A DNA stretch of 64,000 nucleotides, from assembly GCF_009601705.1 (NCBI RefSeq), contig NZ_CP045687.1, positions 1,710,001 to 1,774,000 on the forward strand. The letters run 5' to 3'. The notes below the pieces were generated by a model. That model was not told the DNA's origin. It was given only the letters and a program-made list of their open reading frames with translations, and ran no database searches. Origin of the DNA: Sulfolobus sp. E5-1-F (lineage in GTDB: Archaea > Thermoproteota > Thermoprotei_A > Sulfolobales > Sulfolobaceae). The translations under genes were made by a program, and so were the position numbers. Positions 1-10,583 of the stretch are shown piece by piece (within the stretch, counting starts at the first letter, position 1; each line of letters starts with the position of its first letter).

Positions 1-86
1 TTAATTTCGCCTCTTCTATCTATATCTAAGAATACCTCTATTTTGGTCTCCTTTGTTTCTCTAGTAATATTTGCACTTCTAGCCAA
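1..86 (-). CDS. hisB: Imidazoleglycerol-phosphate dehydratase, N-terminal fragment
   Basis: Only the first 28 codons are inside the window; the gene runs off the left edge. The reading frame starts at a TTG (86-84) and gives LARSANITRETKETKIEV, followed by FLDIDRRGEI, the typical beginning of HisB (basic start, then the first strand of the dehydratase fold). It overlaps the end of hisA by 8 bases, so the two are translated from one message. HisB dehydrates imidazoleglycerol phosphate in histidine synthesis. The call rests on a short N-terminus and on its place right after hisA. Confidence 0.75.
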   Translation of the reverse strand, partial: MARSANITRETKETKIEVFLDIDRRGEI

Positions 87-777
87 TGTTAATCCCCCTT
101 ATTTTGTTTAGGTAAAAAGCCATTCCAACTATTATATAGTCAAACCCCACGTTTTTTAAGTACACAATATCTTCATAGCTTGAAACACCCCCAGCATATT
201 CCTTTACTCCTCGTATCAGTTTTACATAATCCTTTACGTTGTGATCAATTCCTTTCGTTGTACCCTCATTAGTGATATAGGTTAGTATGATTCCTAGTAA
301 TTCAAATTCATTTACTTTCTTAATTCCATCTGTAATTTCTATTGATTTCTCTCTCCATCCTCTTATAAGAACTCTCTTCGTATCATCATAATCTATGGAT
401 ACCATTACTCTATTACTTCCAATTTCTCTTACAATATCCATGAATAGGCTAAAATTAGTAAATACTATTGTAGAGAAAATTAACGCATTAACATCTAGTG
501 AAGCTAGTCTTTTAGCCTTTTCAGTATCTCTTATACCCCCACCTACCTGGATCCAATCAAATCCTATTTTACAAATCTCCTTAATGTACATTTCATTATT
601 GCCAACTCCTTCTGCAGCATCTAAATCAACTACGTGTATTCTTGTATATCCTTCATTGTAGATTCTGCTTGCCAATTCTACTGGGTTACCTAAAACTAGA
701 CCAGTTCCCTTAACCCCTCTAATTCTTTTTACTGCTTTTCCAAGACTTATATCAATACTTGGAATTATACTATCCAC
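79..777 (-). CDS. hisA: HisA, phosphoribosylformimino-AICAR-P isomerase
   Basis: 232 residues, the usual length for this TIM-barrel isomerase of histidine biosynthesis, which opens the ribose ring of ProFAR by an Amadori rearrangement. The first strand carries the catalytic acid in PSIDISLGKAV (Asp near residue 9), the phosphate-binding loop VGGGIRD lies mid-protein, the second-half acid is in SIDYDD near residue 128, and the C-terminal phosphate loop is YIIVGMAFY. It starts directly after hisG (1 base apart) and overlaps hisB, so it is the third gene of the hisC-hisG-hisA-hisB run. It is more divergent than bacterial HisA, but no key residue is obviously missing. Confidence 0.92.
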   Translation of the reverse strand: MDSIIPSIDISLGKAVKRIRGVKGTGLVLGNPVELASRIYNEGYTRIHVVDLDAAEGVGNNEMYIKEICKIGFDWIQVGGGIRDTEKAKRLASLDVNALIFSTIVFTNFSLFMDIVREIGSNRVMVSIDYDDTKRVLIRGWREKSIEITDGIKKVNEFELLGIILTYITNEGTTKGIDHNVKDYVKLIRGVKEYAGGVSSYEDIVYLKNVGFDYIIVGMAFYLNKIRGINIG

Positions 778-1650
778 TTACTTCACCACTTTCTCTATGT
801 CAATAACAACGATATCCCTAGCTCCAGCGGCTTTTACTTTGGCTATAACTTCTGGTAATATGTCCTCATCTGCTACTGTAATTACTTCCCACATGTCTGA
901 TCTGCTTAGCCTAGTTATTGCTGGGGCTAACATTGCAGGTAAGGAATCTATTACCTTATCTAGCCTATTATCAGGGACATTCATGAATATCATTTTCTTA
1001 CCTTTAGCTGCGATTGCTCCCTTCATCATTGTTAGAAGCAAATTAATCTTGTCAGCCTCATCGTTTTTTATCCAGTTTTTATTTCCTATAACTACTGCAT
1101 AGGAGTCCATTATAACGTCCACTGCTTTTAACCCATGCAGTTTTAGAGTAGTACCAGTACTCATGACATCAATTATTGCATCGGCAGCACCCAATGATGG
1201 CATTACCTCAGCAGCTCCACTTATTTTTACTATTTTAGCGTTTAGTTCTTTTTTTCTTACGTATTCTTTTGCTATATTATAGTATTTAGTAGCTACTCTA
1301 AATTCCTTTCCTTTCAATTCTTCTACAGAATTTTCGCTCCAGGTTTGAGGGACTGCTAGAACTATTTTTGATCTTCCAAAGTCTAGTTTGATTAACTCCT
1401 CAACATCTGCATTACTTTCTATAACATAATCATGACCAGTAATTCCTAATTCTGTCGCACCAGTTTCCACAATATTAGGTATGTCCTCAGTTCTGATCAT
1501 GACTAATTGGACTCCCTCCCAACTTGTGGGTACTATCAACGCTCTATCATCACTAGCCAATGGCTTTATGCCTACTAATTGTAAAAATTGTAATGTAGGT
1601 TGTTGAAGTCTTCCCTTATTTGGAATTGCTATTTTCAAGTTCCTCACCAA
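778..1650 (-). CDS. hisG: ATP phosphoribosyltransferase, long form
   Basis: Catalyses the first step of histidine synthesis, ATP + PRPP to phosphoribosyl-ATP. The N-terminus [14 protein letters not shown] is the HisG signature, and the segment [16 protein letters not shown] is the PRPP-binding loop. At about 285 residues it is the long form; the last 75 residues ([20 protein letters not shown] onward) look like the C-terminal ACT-like domain that binds histidine, so feedback inhibition is likely. The reading frame opens with TTG at 1650, but a GGTGAGG site five bases before a second TTG at 1638 and the family N-terminus MKIAIPNKG favour 1638 as the true start. The gene overlaps the end of hisC. 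Confidence 0.93.
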   Translation of the reverse strand: MVRNLKIAIPNKGRLQQPTLQFLQLVGIKPLASDDRALIVPTSWEGVQLVMIRTEDIPNIVETGATELGITGHDYVIESNADVEELIKLDFGRSKIVLAVPQTWSENSVEELKGKEFRVATKYYNIAKEYVRKKELNAKIVKISGAAEVMPSLGAADAIIDVMSTGTTLKLHGLKAVDVIMDSYAVVIGNKNWIKNDEADKINLLLTMMKGAIAAKGKKMIFMNVPDNRLDKVIDSLPAMLAPAITRLSRSDMWEVITVADEDILPEVIAKVKAAGARDIVVIDIEKVVK

Positions 1651-2689
1651 GTTTATCTATAACCATTCTACACTGTTCTTCAGTACCTACTGTTATTCTA
1701 TAAAAGTTATCATATAACTTCCTTATTGCAATACCGTGTCTCATAAGCATTTCTTGCAAGTTCCTATTATCTTTTATCAAAAGGAAATTTGTTATCGATT
1801 TATAAACTTTCAGATTTAGATTCTTGAGTCCTTGATATAGTATTTCCCTATTCCTGCTGATTGTGTTTATCACATCCTTTATATATGACGAATTTTCTAA
1901 TGCCGTAATTCCCGCAATAAGTGAAGGTAAAGGTATATCAAAAGGTGTTGATGACTTCATGAGGCTCTTTACTATTTCCTCATTGGCGATCATATAGCCT
2001 AATCTATAGGAAGCTAATGAAAATGCTTTACTCAAAGTCCTAACTACTAAAACGTTAGGATAATCGTAAATATAAGGAGAAGCTGTATACCCTCCAAATT
2101 CGTAGTAGGCCTCGTCAATCACAACAAAACCCTTTGTATTCTCCGCTAATTGACCTATTAGTTCCCTTTTTCCATTAAGCATTGGAGAACCGGTGGGATT
2201 ATTAGGATCATCAATTATTACTAACTCGGCTTTTTCTGCTTGAACTAGCAGATCATCAATGTTTTCTTTCCACCATTCGCTATCTTCTTTAAGATTTACT
2301 TTAATTACCTTTGTTCCTCTTACCGATGAGTAGACAGAATACATGCTGTAAGACGGATAATTTGTTACTATTGTATCGCCGGGCTCTACAAGATTGTAAA
2401 ATATTGCCCTAATTGACCCATCTGCGCCAACAGAAGGATAAATATTCTCTGGTTCCACCTTTGAATATTCGGCTGCTAATTCTCTGTATCTGTTTAAGAG
2501 CTCTGGGTGTTGATATCTATTTCCCTTACTTAGGTACATCTTTACTGCGTCCACAATAAATTGTGGAGGTTCAAATGGCGATTCATTAAGATGTAATCTT
2601 ATACCCTCTTTAATGTCTGTAAAATCGTATTCACTTGCATCTAATAGCCAAGATTTTATCTTATTTCTAACTAACTTGGTTGGTGCAAT
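1616..2689 (-). CDS. hisC: Histidinol-phosphate aminotransferase
   Basis: PLP-dependent fold-type I aminotransferase making histidinol phosphate. Visible motifs are [17 protein letters not shown] and the PLP-lysine region [16 protein letters not shown]. The first standard start in frame is GTG at 2554, but translation upstream of it continues without a stop and encodes [13 protein letters not shown], the conserved substrate-binding N-terminus of HisC. The family therefore needs a start near 2689, where only an ATT is available (ATT GCA CCA ACC AAG). A TATA-like TTTATTTATTTTA about 26 bases upstream would place transcription at that ATT, so a leaderless ATT start is proposed. First gene of the his run; divergent from the gene at 2748. 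Confidence 0.85.
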   Translation of the reverse strand: MAPTKLVRNKIKSWLLDASEYDFTDIKEGIRLHLNESPFEPPQFIVDAVKMYLSKGNRYQHPELLNRYRELAAEYSKVEPENIYPSVGADGSIRAIFYNLVEPGDTIVTNYPSYSMYSVYSSVRGTKVIKVNLKEDSEWWKENIDDLLVQAEKAELVIIDDPNNPTGSPMLNGKRELIGQLAENTKGFVVIDEAYYEFGGYTASPYIYDYPNVLVVRTLSKAFSLASYRLGYMIANEEIVKSLMKSSTPFDIPLPSLIAGITALENSSYIKDVINTISRNREILYQGLKNLNLKVYKSITNFLLIKDNRNLQEMLMRHGIAIRKLYDNFYRITVGTEEQCRMVIDKLGEELENSNSK

Positions 2690-2747
2690 ACAAAACCCTA
2701 GATAAGCAAAGTAAAATAAATAAATAAGCTTTAATGAAACTCTTATC
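2690..2747. promoter_or_regulatory. Divergent promoter region, hisC / winged-helix gene
   Basis: A 58-base AT-rich spacer between two genes that read away from each other. Leftward, TTTATTTATTTTA lies about 26 bases from the proposed hisC start; rightward, AATAAGCTTTA lies about 26 bases before the GTG at 2748. Neither gene has a Shine-Dalgarno site here, which fits leaderless mRNAs. Inferred from spacing only. Confidence 0.5.
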
Positions 2748-3347
2748 GTGAATTTGCTAGACTATCTAGTGTCACTGAGAACGAGAAAGGTACTTTTGCA
2801 CTCATATCATATAAATGTAAAAATCGCTCTAATTTACAATATTGCACAAAGATTAATCAAAGATAGAATTAGTATATGTATTATTAATTACGATAAATTC
2901 TTAAAATTATCTGGGATAGAATTAGAACAGCAATGCAACGAAAGCTCATATGTAATCGTCTTTGAGGCTGAGGATCCCTCTAACTTACCAATGAGATATA
3001 ATCTGGTAACAAGTTTTGTAAAAATAAATAAGTATTTTGATGAAATTTTAAGGATAGATAAGATTTCAACAAATCTATATAAGACTCAAGATAATACTGG
3101 AAATATATTTATCTTTAGTATAATTAATGGAGAAGTCATCGATAGGAAATTAAGACCTATACACGAGGCTATTATTAACTTTTTAAAAGAATATGGAGGA
3201 GAAGTTGAGATTAGAGACTTAGTTAATATACTTTCGAAAAAATATGAAACAAACAGAGATAACGTTAGAGTTGAATTATCATTTCTAAAAGAACTGGGTA
3301 TAATAGAAGTTAAAGATCGAAAAGTTATCCTTACTCAATTATTATAG
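2748..3347 (+). CDS. Unrecognised protein with C-terminal winged helix
   Basis: 199 residues, GTG start, apparently leaderless. The last 65 residues ([16 protein letters not shown] to VILTQLL) read as a winged-helix DNA-binding domain: three helices followed by a short hairpin. The first 130 residues alternate hydrophobic strands and helices ([17 protein letters not shown], then [15 protein letters not shown]), resembling a RecA/P-loop fold in which the glycine-rich loop and GKT are absent. It might be a degenerate ATPase fused to a DNA-binding domain; that is inference. Its 3' end overlaps leuS by 17 bases on the opposite strand. I do not recognise a named family. Confidence 0.7.
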   Translation: MNLLDYLVSLRTRKVLLHSYHINVKIALIYNIAQRLIKDRISICIINYDKFLKLSGIELEQQCNESSYVIVFEAEDPSNLPMRYNLVTSFVKINKYFDEILRIDKISTNLYKTQDNTGNIFIFSIINGEVIDRKLRPIHEAIINFLKEYGGEVEIRDLVNILSKKYETNRDNVRVELSFLKELGIIEVKDRKVILTQLL

Positions 3348-6165
3348 CAGGTCTTAGGGGCATGGCTTCTTTATTATACGTCTTTTTGACTTCCTCATTA
3401 TAAGGCTCTACTCGAATTTCAACATTTAGCTTTCTTCCAATATATTTTGATAACTCACTAAGTACCTCTACCTCATTAATACTATAGTTTGTAATTAATT
3501 TCTTCATTTTATCGTCAATTTCTAAGGATTCATTGAATATCTTTTGTAAAATTCTAGCATCTTCTTTACTTTTAGGTTTATGAGTATCCATAAACTTTTT
3601 CATTTGCCCATTTGCCTCTATTGCATCTCTAAGTAATTCTATATACCTAGAGTCATTTAGAGCGTAAATTTTAATGAGCTTTGGAGTTCCCTTAAAGACA
3701 TTTAAGATAGACCTTATATCTTCAATAATTCTTTTCATATACTCATGTTTCAATAGCGTTAGTTCGTCTATCTTCGAACCTTCAACTTCTGGCCATTTTT
3801 CATTTACTATAAATGTGGTCTGGTTTAAGATTTCGTGCCATATTTCCTCAGCTAAGTGGGGAGCAAAAGGTGTAATGAGCTTAAGCCATATTGTTAAGAC
3901 ATCCCGTAAGACTTTATTGTTTGCCTTCCTTCCTTCAGCGTTTACCATACTGAAATATTCGTCCAAATCTGAAGAAAAGACAAATAGTAATTCATTAACT
4001 GCATCTCTCAGCTCTAACGTTTCCATATGCTTTGTTGTATTAGCCGCAATCTCATAGATTCTTGATAATAACCATTTCTCTGGGAATCCTAAGATATTTT
4101 CACTATAATTATCTAAGCTCTTGAAGAGTTCGTACATTTTTCTTAAGGTTTCTCCTACGGTTTTAACTAAAGATTCGGAGAAATTCACATCTGATCCCAT
4201 ATCAGCTGTAGATGACACAGCAATACGCATCACGTCAACTCCATACATTTTTAGACCTTTTCTTAACGGTATAATATTTCTAAGAGATTTACTCATTTTC
4301 TTTCCTTCATATAACACTAAACCATTTACAGCAATCGCTTTTGGCCATAAGTTCTCTTGAAATATTGCGGCGTGATTAAAGATAAAGAAAGTTAAATGGT
4401 TAGGAATTAAGTCCTTTCCACTATGCCTAATATCTAAAGGATACCAATACAAGAATTCTTCTCTCAATTCCTTTATGATATTGGAGGGTATTCCAGTGTT
4501 TTTACTTACCTCTTCTAAATTACCTATGCCTAACATTACGTAGTCCCAAAACTCTTGAGTTAACTTCGAGGGTGATATTTTATATTGTTTTATTTTGTGA
4601 GATATAGTGTAATATGCCATATAGATTGTTGAATCACTTAAACTTTCTATTATCCATTTTTTATCCCATGGTAGTGGGGTACCTAACCCTCTAGTTCTTG
4701 CACAAGCTCTTTTCTCTAACCATTCAATAGTGAATTCAAAATCCTTTCTGGTTTCCTCAGGGACTATCTGCATTTTAGTTAGGCATTTTCTCGCAAGTTC
4801 CTTCCATTCTTTGTTTGAATAATCTAGGAACCATTGGTCTTTAAGTATCTTAACTACAATTTCTGTGCCACACCTACAATACACTGGTTTATTCATAATT
4901 TCGAATATTTTTCTACCTAAACCTTTAGAAATTAAGAAGTTAGTTATTAGCTCCCTTCCCTCGGGAACTGGAACCCCACTCAAATTCTTTAATTCATTTC
5001 TATATTCTTCCTTAATCAAGTTTTCAAGATCAGCTCTCAACGCACCCTTATTATACTCTGTCCTATACACATATTCTGTCAATTTCTTTAGATCTTCGTC
5101 ATTCTTTGGATTGTTCTTCTCAACAACATCTTTAGCTAGTGTATTTCCTAAACCTTCTACTGTAATTACTGGTATTATCTCAATATTATTGTTTTTAAGT
5201 ATCTTCTTAGAATAGTAGTAATCAAAAGGAGCATGAGCTGGAACACTCATGACAACGCCCGTACCTAAACTAGCATCAACGAAATCTGCTCCCAATACGC
5301 CTATATACTTACCGGTTATTGGGTTTTCTACTTTAATGCCAACTAGTTTTGACCCTTTAATCTTATCCTCTATTTCTATATTATCTATTTGAAAAGATAA
5401 TTTAGTGGCAGATTTCTCGCTCAATATCATTTTTTTGCCAAGTATGTTAGCAATTACATACATCTCATTAGGATTTATCCATAATCCTGTAGCACCAAAT
5501 ACCGTTTCTGGTCTTAGCGTAGCAGCGGGAAATATACCCTTTTCTGAATTGAAATATATTAATACAAATTCTCCTATTTCTGGTTCCACATCTCCTTTAG
5601 TGTCGTGCATACCAACTGGTATATGATGAACTGGACACCATCCTACGGGATGAGTATCTTTTACTATATATCCCTTGCTCTGTAATTTATGAAATTGCCA
5701 TGTCACAAATGATGAAAATTCAGGATCAATTGTTGTAAATTCCCTTCTCCAGTCTATTCCTAACCCTATTTCTCTCATTGAAGTCTTTATATCCTCTTTA
5801 AAATAGTTCGCCATGAATAGTGGATCAGACATCCTAGGGATTACGTCTGGTGATATTTCGTAAATTTCCTTAAAAGTTTCTATGAGCTCCTTATCACCTT
5901 TTGCAATTGCGTCAGCCATAGCCATTATGGGCGTTCCGGTATAGTGAAACGCCATGGGAAATAATACATTATATCCTCTCATTCGTTTATATCTAGCTAA
6001 AATATCTCCAGTGACGTAAGTTCTTCCATGTCCTATATGCCAAGGGCTATTAGGATAAGGAAATGCAACTGTAGTGAAAAATTTAGGTTTATTAGGATCT
6101 GGGTTAGATTCGTAAACTTTTGCTTCCTCCCATTTAATCTGCCACTTATGAGCAATGTTATTCAA
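3331..6165 (-). CDS. leuS: Leucyl-tRNA synthetase (canonical copy)
   Basis: Class Ia synthetase of the archaeal/eukaryotic LeuRS type, about 944 residues. HIGH is at residues 43-46 and KMSKS in [10 protein letters not shown]. The CP1 editing domain is intact in appearance: [10 protein letters not shown], and [10 protein letters not shown] with the Asp used to reject noncognate amino acids. The synthetic-site strand [16 protein letters not shown] and Cys pair CRCG are present. The first standard start is TTG at 6165, but an in-frame extension ending [11 protein letters not shown] has a GGTGA site (6205-6209) six bases before an ATA at 6196-6198, so the protein may be 11 residues longer. A second, degenerate LeuRS lies at 55989-58793. 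Its 3' end overlaps the convergent gene. Confidence 0.96.
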   Translation of the reverse strand: MNNIAHKWQIKWEEAKVYESNPDPNKPKFFTTVAFPYPNSPWHIGHGRTYVTGDILARYKRMRGYNVLFPMAFHYTGTPIMAMADAIAKGDKELIETFKEIYEISPDVIPRMSDPLFMANYFKEDIKTSMREIGLGIDWRREFTTIDPEFSSFVTWQFHKLQSKGYIVKDTHPVGWCPVHHIPVGMHDTKGDVEPEIGEFVLIYFNSEKGIFPAATLRPETVFGATGLWINPNEMYVIANILGKKMILSEKSATKLSFQIDNIEIEDKIKGSKLVGIKVENPITGKYIGVLGADFVDASLGTGVVMSVPAHAPFDYYYSKKILKNNNIEIIPVITVEGLGNTLAKDVVEKNNPKNDEDLKKLTEYVYRTEYNKGALRADLENLIKEEYRNELKNLSGVPVPEGRELITNFLISKGLGRKIFEIMNKPVYCRCGTEIVVKILKDQWFLDYSNKEWKELARKCLTKMQIVPEETRKDFEFTIEWLEKRACARTRGLGTPLPWDKKWIIESLSDSTIYMAYYTISHKIKQYKISPSKLTQEFWDYVMLGIGNLEEVSKNTGIPSNIIKELREEFLYWYPLDIRHSGKDLIPNHLTFFIFNHAAIFQENLWPKAIAVNGLVLYEGKKMSKSLRNIIPLRKGLKMYGVDVMRIAVSSTADMGSDVNFSESLVKTVGETLRKMYELFKSLDNYSENILGFPEKWLLSRIYEIAANTTKHMETLELRDAVNELLFVFSSDLDEYFSMVNAEGRKANNKVLRDVLTIWLKLITPFAPHLAEEIWHEILNQTTFIVNEKWPEVEGSKIDELTLLKHEYMKRIIEDIRSILNVFKGTPKLIKIYALNDSRYIELLRDAIEANGQMKKFMDTHKPKSKEDARILQKIFNESLEIDDKMKKLITNYSINEVEVLSELSKYIGRKLNVEIRVEPYNEEVKKTYNKEAMPLRPAIIIE

Positions 6166-6248
6166 AAAGTCAATAAAGTCCCTATACTGTGAGCTTATTT
6201 TACTTCACCAAAAATGATATAGCTAGGTCTTTTTTAAATATTAACTAG

Positions 6249-6773
6249 ATGTTCACCAGAACTGGAGACGATGGAAATACCAATGTAATATCTAAGAGAG
6301 TAGGAAAAGATTCTCCGCTAGTAAACTTATTGGGAGATATAGATGAGCTTAATTCCTTCATAGGATTAGCCTTAACAAAGATTGAATGGGAAGATATGCA
6401 AAACGATCTTATGCGTGTTCAAACTGAGTTATTTATATTAGGAGAGGAAATTATTCAGGATAAGGGTAGAATAAATGAGGAGGCAGTAAAGTGGTTAGAG
6501 AGTAGAACAGTTGAGTATAGAAAAGAAAGTGGTCCTGTAAGGTTATTTGTAATACCAGGCGGTTCCGAGGAGGCTTCATATTTACACGTAGCAAGAAGTG
6601 TTGCTAGAAGAGTTGAAAGAGATGCAGTAGCTTATTCTAAGGAACTGAATTTCAATAAATGGATAATTGTTTATCTGAATAGATTATCTTCTTTATTATT
6701 CTCAATGGCTATAGTAGCAAATAAGAGGAAAAACGTAAAGGAGAGAATTTACGATATAGGTAAGTATTTCTGA
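6249..6773 (+). CDS. ATP:cob(I)alamin adenosyltransferase, PduO type
   Basis: 174 residues. Transfers the adenosyl group of ATP to cobalamin, giving coenzyme B12. The N-terminal ATP loop [13 protein letters not shown] and the helix [13 protein letters not shown] (R-x-x-x-R-R-x-E-R) are the family signatures, with [12 protein letters not shown] near the C-terminus. The start ATG at 6249 follows an AT-rich TTTTTTAAATA, suggesting a leaderless mRNA. It stands alone, convergent with the tRNA thiolase gene, overlapping it by 25 bases. Confidence 0.93.
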   Translation: MFTRTGDDGNTNVISKRVGKDSPLVNLLGDIDELNSFIGLALTKIEWEDMQNDLMRVQTELFILGEEIIQDKGRINEEAVKWLESRTVEYRKESGPVRLFVIPGGSEEASYLHVARSVARRVERDAVAYSKELNFNKWIIVYLNRLSSLLFSMAIVANKRKNVKERIYDIGKYF

Positions 6774-7720
6774 TATTCTTGAGGCATTAACCCAGATCTA
6801 ATTAGTAATTCACAATTCTTACATATCATTCTCCCTGGTGTAGTGGGCTCTCCACAAATTACACAATTAGGTAATTCGTTAGTGAGTCTATACTCTCTTT
6901 TGAGTTTGTCTGAAATCTCATCAAACTGTTCTAGAATTCTCAGCAATGTCCCAGGTTTTCTTTCCTCTAGTTTGTACAATAGTTCTCTGACCTTAGCCCT
7001 TAGAGTTGGTTTTTCAGAAATATATGGGCATTCGGTTTCTTGAAACTCAAAGCCTTTAAGATGAGCATAGATCGTTGTCTCCCATTCGTAAATTTTCCTT
7101 AATGGTTTAACTCTCATTACAAACTTACTACTTACCATTAATGGCTTATCTCCTAACCTTATTAGTCTCAACAAGTCACCTCTTATCAAATTTATGACTA
7201 TAGTTTGCACTTCATCGTCTAAATTATGACCAGTTGCCACGTAATCTGCGTTTACTTTAATTCCGGCTTCATTAATTAACTTCCTTCTAAATCCTCCACA
7301 AAAGGTACAAGCGGATACATTAAGGTTCTTCTTTAATGAAGCTTGTAGCATCTCGTCTAGAGAAAAACCAACTTCTTCTTTAAACCCGCTTTTTATTAAT
7401 TCAATTCCTAGATCCTTTAGATATTCCTCAAGCCTCTTCACGTATTCACTTCTATTATATCCTTTTATGCCCTCATTTATATTGAATGCTATTAGTTTAG
7501 ATGGGTTTATAAATTGAGACAAGGTATCTGCTAATACTAAGCTATCCTTTCCTCCTGAGACCGCTAAAAGTATTTTATTGGAATTCACTATCCCTTGCTT
7601 TCGAGCCTCTATTTCGACTCTTTTCCTAACGTCTTCTATAAAGCATTCTTTACATAATTTTCTTCCAGTATGTGGTTGTAGAATTACCGCTTCTCGTGTT
7701 TTACAATTATCACAAATCAT
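6749..7720 (-). CDS. ttuA: tRNA-thiolating PP-loop ATPase (TtuA/NcsA family)
   Basis: 323 residues. N-terminal zinc finger CDNCKTREA...CKEC, PP-loop [10 protein letters not shown] that adenylates the tRNA, central cysteine pair [11 protein letters not shown] that usually holds an Fe-S cluster or carries sulfur, a [10 protein letters not shown] motif, and a C-terminal zinc finger [19 protein letters not shown]. This order matches TtuA/NcsA/Ctu1, which makes 2-thiouridine in tRNA using a ubiquitin-like sulfur carrier. The gene follows the DUF211 gene with an 11-base overlap, so the two are probably cotranscribed. The exact tRNA position (U34 or U54) cannot be told from sequence alone. Confidence 0.88.
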   Translation of the reverse strand: MICDNCKTREAVILQPHTGRKLCKECFIEDVRKRVEIEARKQGIVNSNKILLAVSGGKDSLVLADTLSQFINPSKLIAFNINEGIKGYNRSEYVKRLEEYLKDLGIELIKSGFKEEVGFSLDEMLQASLKKNLNVSACTFCGGFRRKLINEAGIKVNADYVATGHNLDDEVQTIVINLIRGDLLRLIRLGDKPLMVSSKFVMRVKPLRKIYEWETTIYAHLKGFEFQETECPYISEKPTLRAKVRELLYKLEERKPGTLLRILEQFDEISDKLKREYRLTNELPNCVICGEPTTPGRMICKNCELLIRSGLMPQEYQKYLPIS

Positions 7721-7997
7721 TCTTTATCTTTCCCTCAATTATTCTATTTCCACTTACTACTTCGTCAATACTATGGATTGCACATCCTTCTTCTTCTAGC
7801 ATTTTTCTTATATCATCAAAATTGAGACTAGTACCTTCAATTATTATCATTAATCCCATTGTTTCAACGTCCATATCAGTGACACTTATATTTACACCTT
7901 CTACGCCATCTAATTTTGAGATTCTCTCTGCTAACTCAACTATCGATGTTCCCCTAATGGGCTTCAGAACGTCTAAGACAAGTCTTCTAATTGCCAC
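7710..7997 (-). CDS. DUF211 family protein
   Basis: 95 residues, GTG start preceded by GATGAG. The opening [24 protein letters not shown] and the strand [17 protein letters not shown] match the archaeal DUF211 family, small ferredoxin-like alpha/beta proteins that form ring-shaped oligomers; function unknown. Overlaps the start of the tRNA thiolase gene. Confidence 0.85.
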   Translation of the reverse strand: MAIRRLVLDVLKPIRGTSIVELAERISKLDGVEGVNISVTDMDVETMGLMIIIEGTSLNFDDIRKMLEEEGCAIHSIDEVVSGNRIIEGKIKNDL

Positions 7998-8065
7998 TGC
8001 TCATCATATACATTAGTATTTATCAATTAGCATTAAAAACTTACTTTTAACCGTGATCATGAGGA

Positions 8066-8111
8066 AATAAATTTATAAATGATAGAGTAGAGGGGTTTAA
8101 GTGGGGGGTTG
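8066..8111 (+). promoter_or_regulatory. Promoter and G-rich leader of the AdoMet decarboxylase gene
   Basis: A TATA-like TTTATAAAT at about 8072-8080 is followed by an unusually G-rich leader: runs of 4 G (8092-8095), 6 G (8103-8108) and, inside the first codons, 5 G (8117-8121). Part of it can act as a Shine-Dalgarno site for the TTG/ATG/ATG cluster at 8109-8117. The G runs stand out in this AT-rich genome. Confidence 0.5.
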
Positions 8112-8467
8112 ATGATGGGGGTAGAGCTAGCTTTTCCTAAAGTAGTAGGAAAGCAAGTATATGGAAGCTTATATGAGTGTGACGAAGATGTTTTAAAAGA
8201 TACTAAAAGACTAGAGCAAATAGTAAAAGAGGCTGCTGATGTGGGCAATATGAACATTCTTGATATAAAGTCATGGAAAATTGGAGAAGGAGTAAGTGTA
8301 GTAGCGATTATTCTTGAAAGTCATATAACTATACACACGTGGCCGGAGTATAGATTCGCAACGGTTGATGTGTATTCTTGTGGTCAACATACTAGTCCCT
8401 TGAAAGCATTTAATTACATAGTGGAAAAATTGGGGGCTAAGAAATATACTATAAATGAGGCTGATAG

Positions 8468-8483
<16 letters not shown>
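8109..8483 (+). CDS. speH: S-adenosylmethionine decarboxylase proenzyme
   Basis: About 122-124 residues; three possible starts in a row (TTG 8109, ATG 8112, ATG 8115). It cleaves itself at the Glu-Ser bond in [14 protein letters not shown], turning the Ser into the pyruvoyl cofactor, and supplies the aminopropyl donor for spermidine. The downstream VDVYSCG segment holds the Cys proton donor. A paralog at 47024-47428 has the features of the crenarchaeal arginine decarboxylase that evolved from this enzyme; this copy, lacking the long N-terminal extension, is the better candidate for true AdoMet decarboxylase. It overlaps the following flavoprotein gene by 16 bases. Confidence 0.88.
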
Positions 8484-9601
<1,118 letters not shown>

Positions 9602-9612
9602 TTAACGTTATC

Positions 9613-10470
9613 GTGAGTTTAAAATCTTATATGCAACTTGTTAGGATCCATAATGTTATAGGGGCAGCGTTAGGAGCGATTATGGGCTTTTTAGTTTCCT
9701 CTCAATGGTATCTTGAACTTAAAGAGATTTTGATATCTGCACTTGTTGTTGGCCTTATTGCAGCTGGAGGATATGTTATAAATGATGTATATGATGTAGA
9801 AATAGACAAAATAAATAAACCATATAGACCTATCCCATCTGGTCAAATATCAGTCAATAAAGCTAAAACATTATCAATAGCCCTATTTGTAATAGGTATA
9901 GCTCTTTCTATTCTACTAAATATTTACGCGACAGTAATAGCAATATTAACCACTATTGGCCTGGTGTATTATGCTAAAGATCTGAAGAAAACCGGTTTTT
10001 ATGGTAATTTATTAGTAGCGACAACTACTGCTCTTTCAATATTCTATGGTGGAGTAGCTTTTTTCTCTGATAATTGGCTTTTAAGAATAATAATTCCCAC
10101 ATTTTATTCATTCTTTCTCACATTAATAAGAGAGATAGTCAAAGGTATTGAAGACTATAATGGGGATTTACTTAATAATGTGAAGACATTAGCCACAACC
10201 TTGGGGATAAATAAATCATGGAGAATAGCTAAAATTCTACTTATACTCCTATTGGTAATTTCACCTTTACCATTCTTTATAGGTTTCAATTTAATTTATA
10301 TTGTAATTTTAATAGCTTGCTTTATTCCTTTTACTATTCTTTCCGTAATTCAAAAAGAGACAATAGAAGGAGCTTCTAAAGCTAGAACATATTTAAAAAT
10401 CTCAGCAATTGCAGGAATAATCGCGTTTTTATTAGGGAGTTTGCCGTTGTTATCAATTTTTAGACCGTAA
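9613..10470 (+). CDS. Digeranylgeranylglyceryl phosphate synthase (UbiA family)
   Basis: 285-residue integral membrane prenyltransferase with about eight to nine hydrophobic segments. The first Asp-rich motif NDVYDVEIDKINKPYRPI and the second, IEDYNGDLLNNVKTLATTLG, bind prenyl diphosphate via magnesium. In archaea this enzyme attaches the second geranylgeranyl group to geranylgeranylglyceryl phosphate, the second ether-bond step of membrane lipid synthesis. GTG start with an AT-rich upstream region. A geranylgeranyl-reductase-like gene is nearby. Other UbiA prenyltransferases are possible, but the length and motifs fit DGGGP synthase. Confidence 0.88.
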   Translation: MSLKSYMQLVRIHNVIGAALGAIMGFLVSSQWYLELKEILISALVVGLIAAGGYVINDVYDVEIDKINKPYRPIPSGQISVNKAKTLSIALFVIGIALSILLNIYATVIAILTTIGLVYYAKDLKKTGFYGNLLVATTTALSIFYGGVAFFSDNWLLRIIIPTFYSFFLTLIREIVKGIEDYNGDLLNNVKTLATTLGINKSWRIAKILLILLLVISPLPFFIGFNLIYIVILIACFIPFTILSVIQKETIEGASKARTYLKISAIAGIIAFLLGSLPLLSIFRP

Positions 10471-10498
10471 AGTTTGCATTAACTTATTATGTTATATA

Positions 10499-10562
10499 GG
10501 TCTACCCGTGACTTTGGCGAAGACCAAGGGTTAAGGATTGATATGAAATATCGTAAAATCCT
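10499..10562 (+). ncRNA. Candidate structured RNA between convergent genes
   Basis: The 113-base spacer between two convergent genes folds into two adjacent hairpins: CTTTGG (10512-10517)/CCAAGG (10524-10529) with loop CGAAGA, and AGGATT (10534-10539)/AATCCT (10557-10562) with inner GATAT/ATATC closing a GAA loop and a GTAA bulge. Outer pairings such as ACCC/GGGT are also possible. A TATA-like AACTTATTATG lies about 25 bases upstream. No complete C/D boxes were found. It could instead be a 3' UTR structure. Confidence 0.3.
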
Positions 10563-10583
10563 ATGAAACCTAAACCCTATTCT

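Noticed and set aside
395-661. Plus-strand open frame inside hisA
   Set aside because: Complement of a conserved gene; composition is that of an antisense shadow, with no start context.
8092-8121. G-quadruplex in the AdoMet decarboxylase leader
   Set aside because: Only three separate G-runs, so an ordinary four-run intramolecular quadruplex is not supported.
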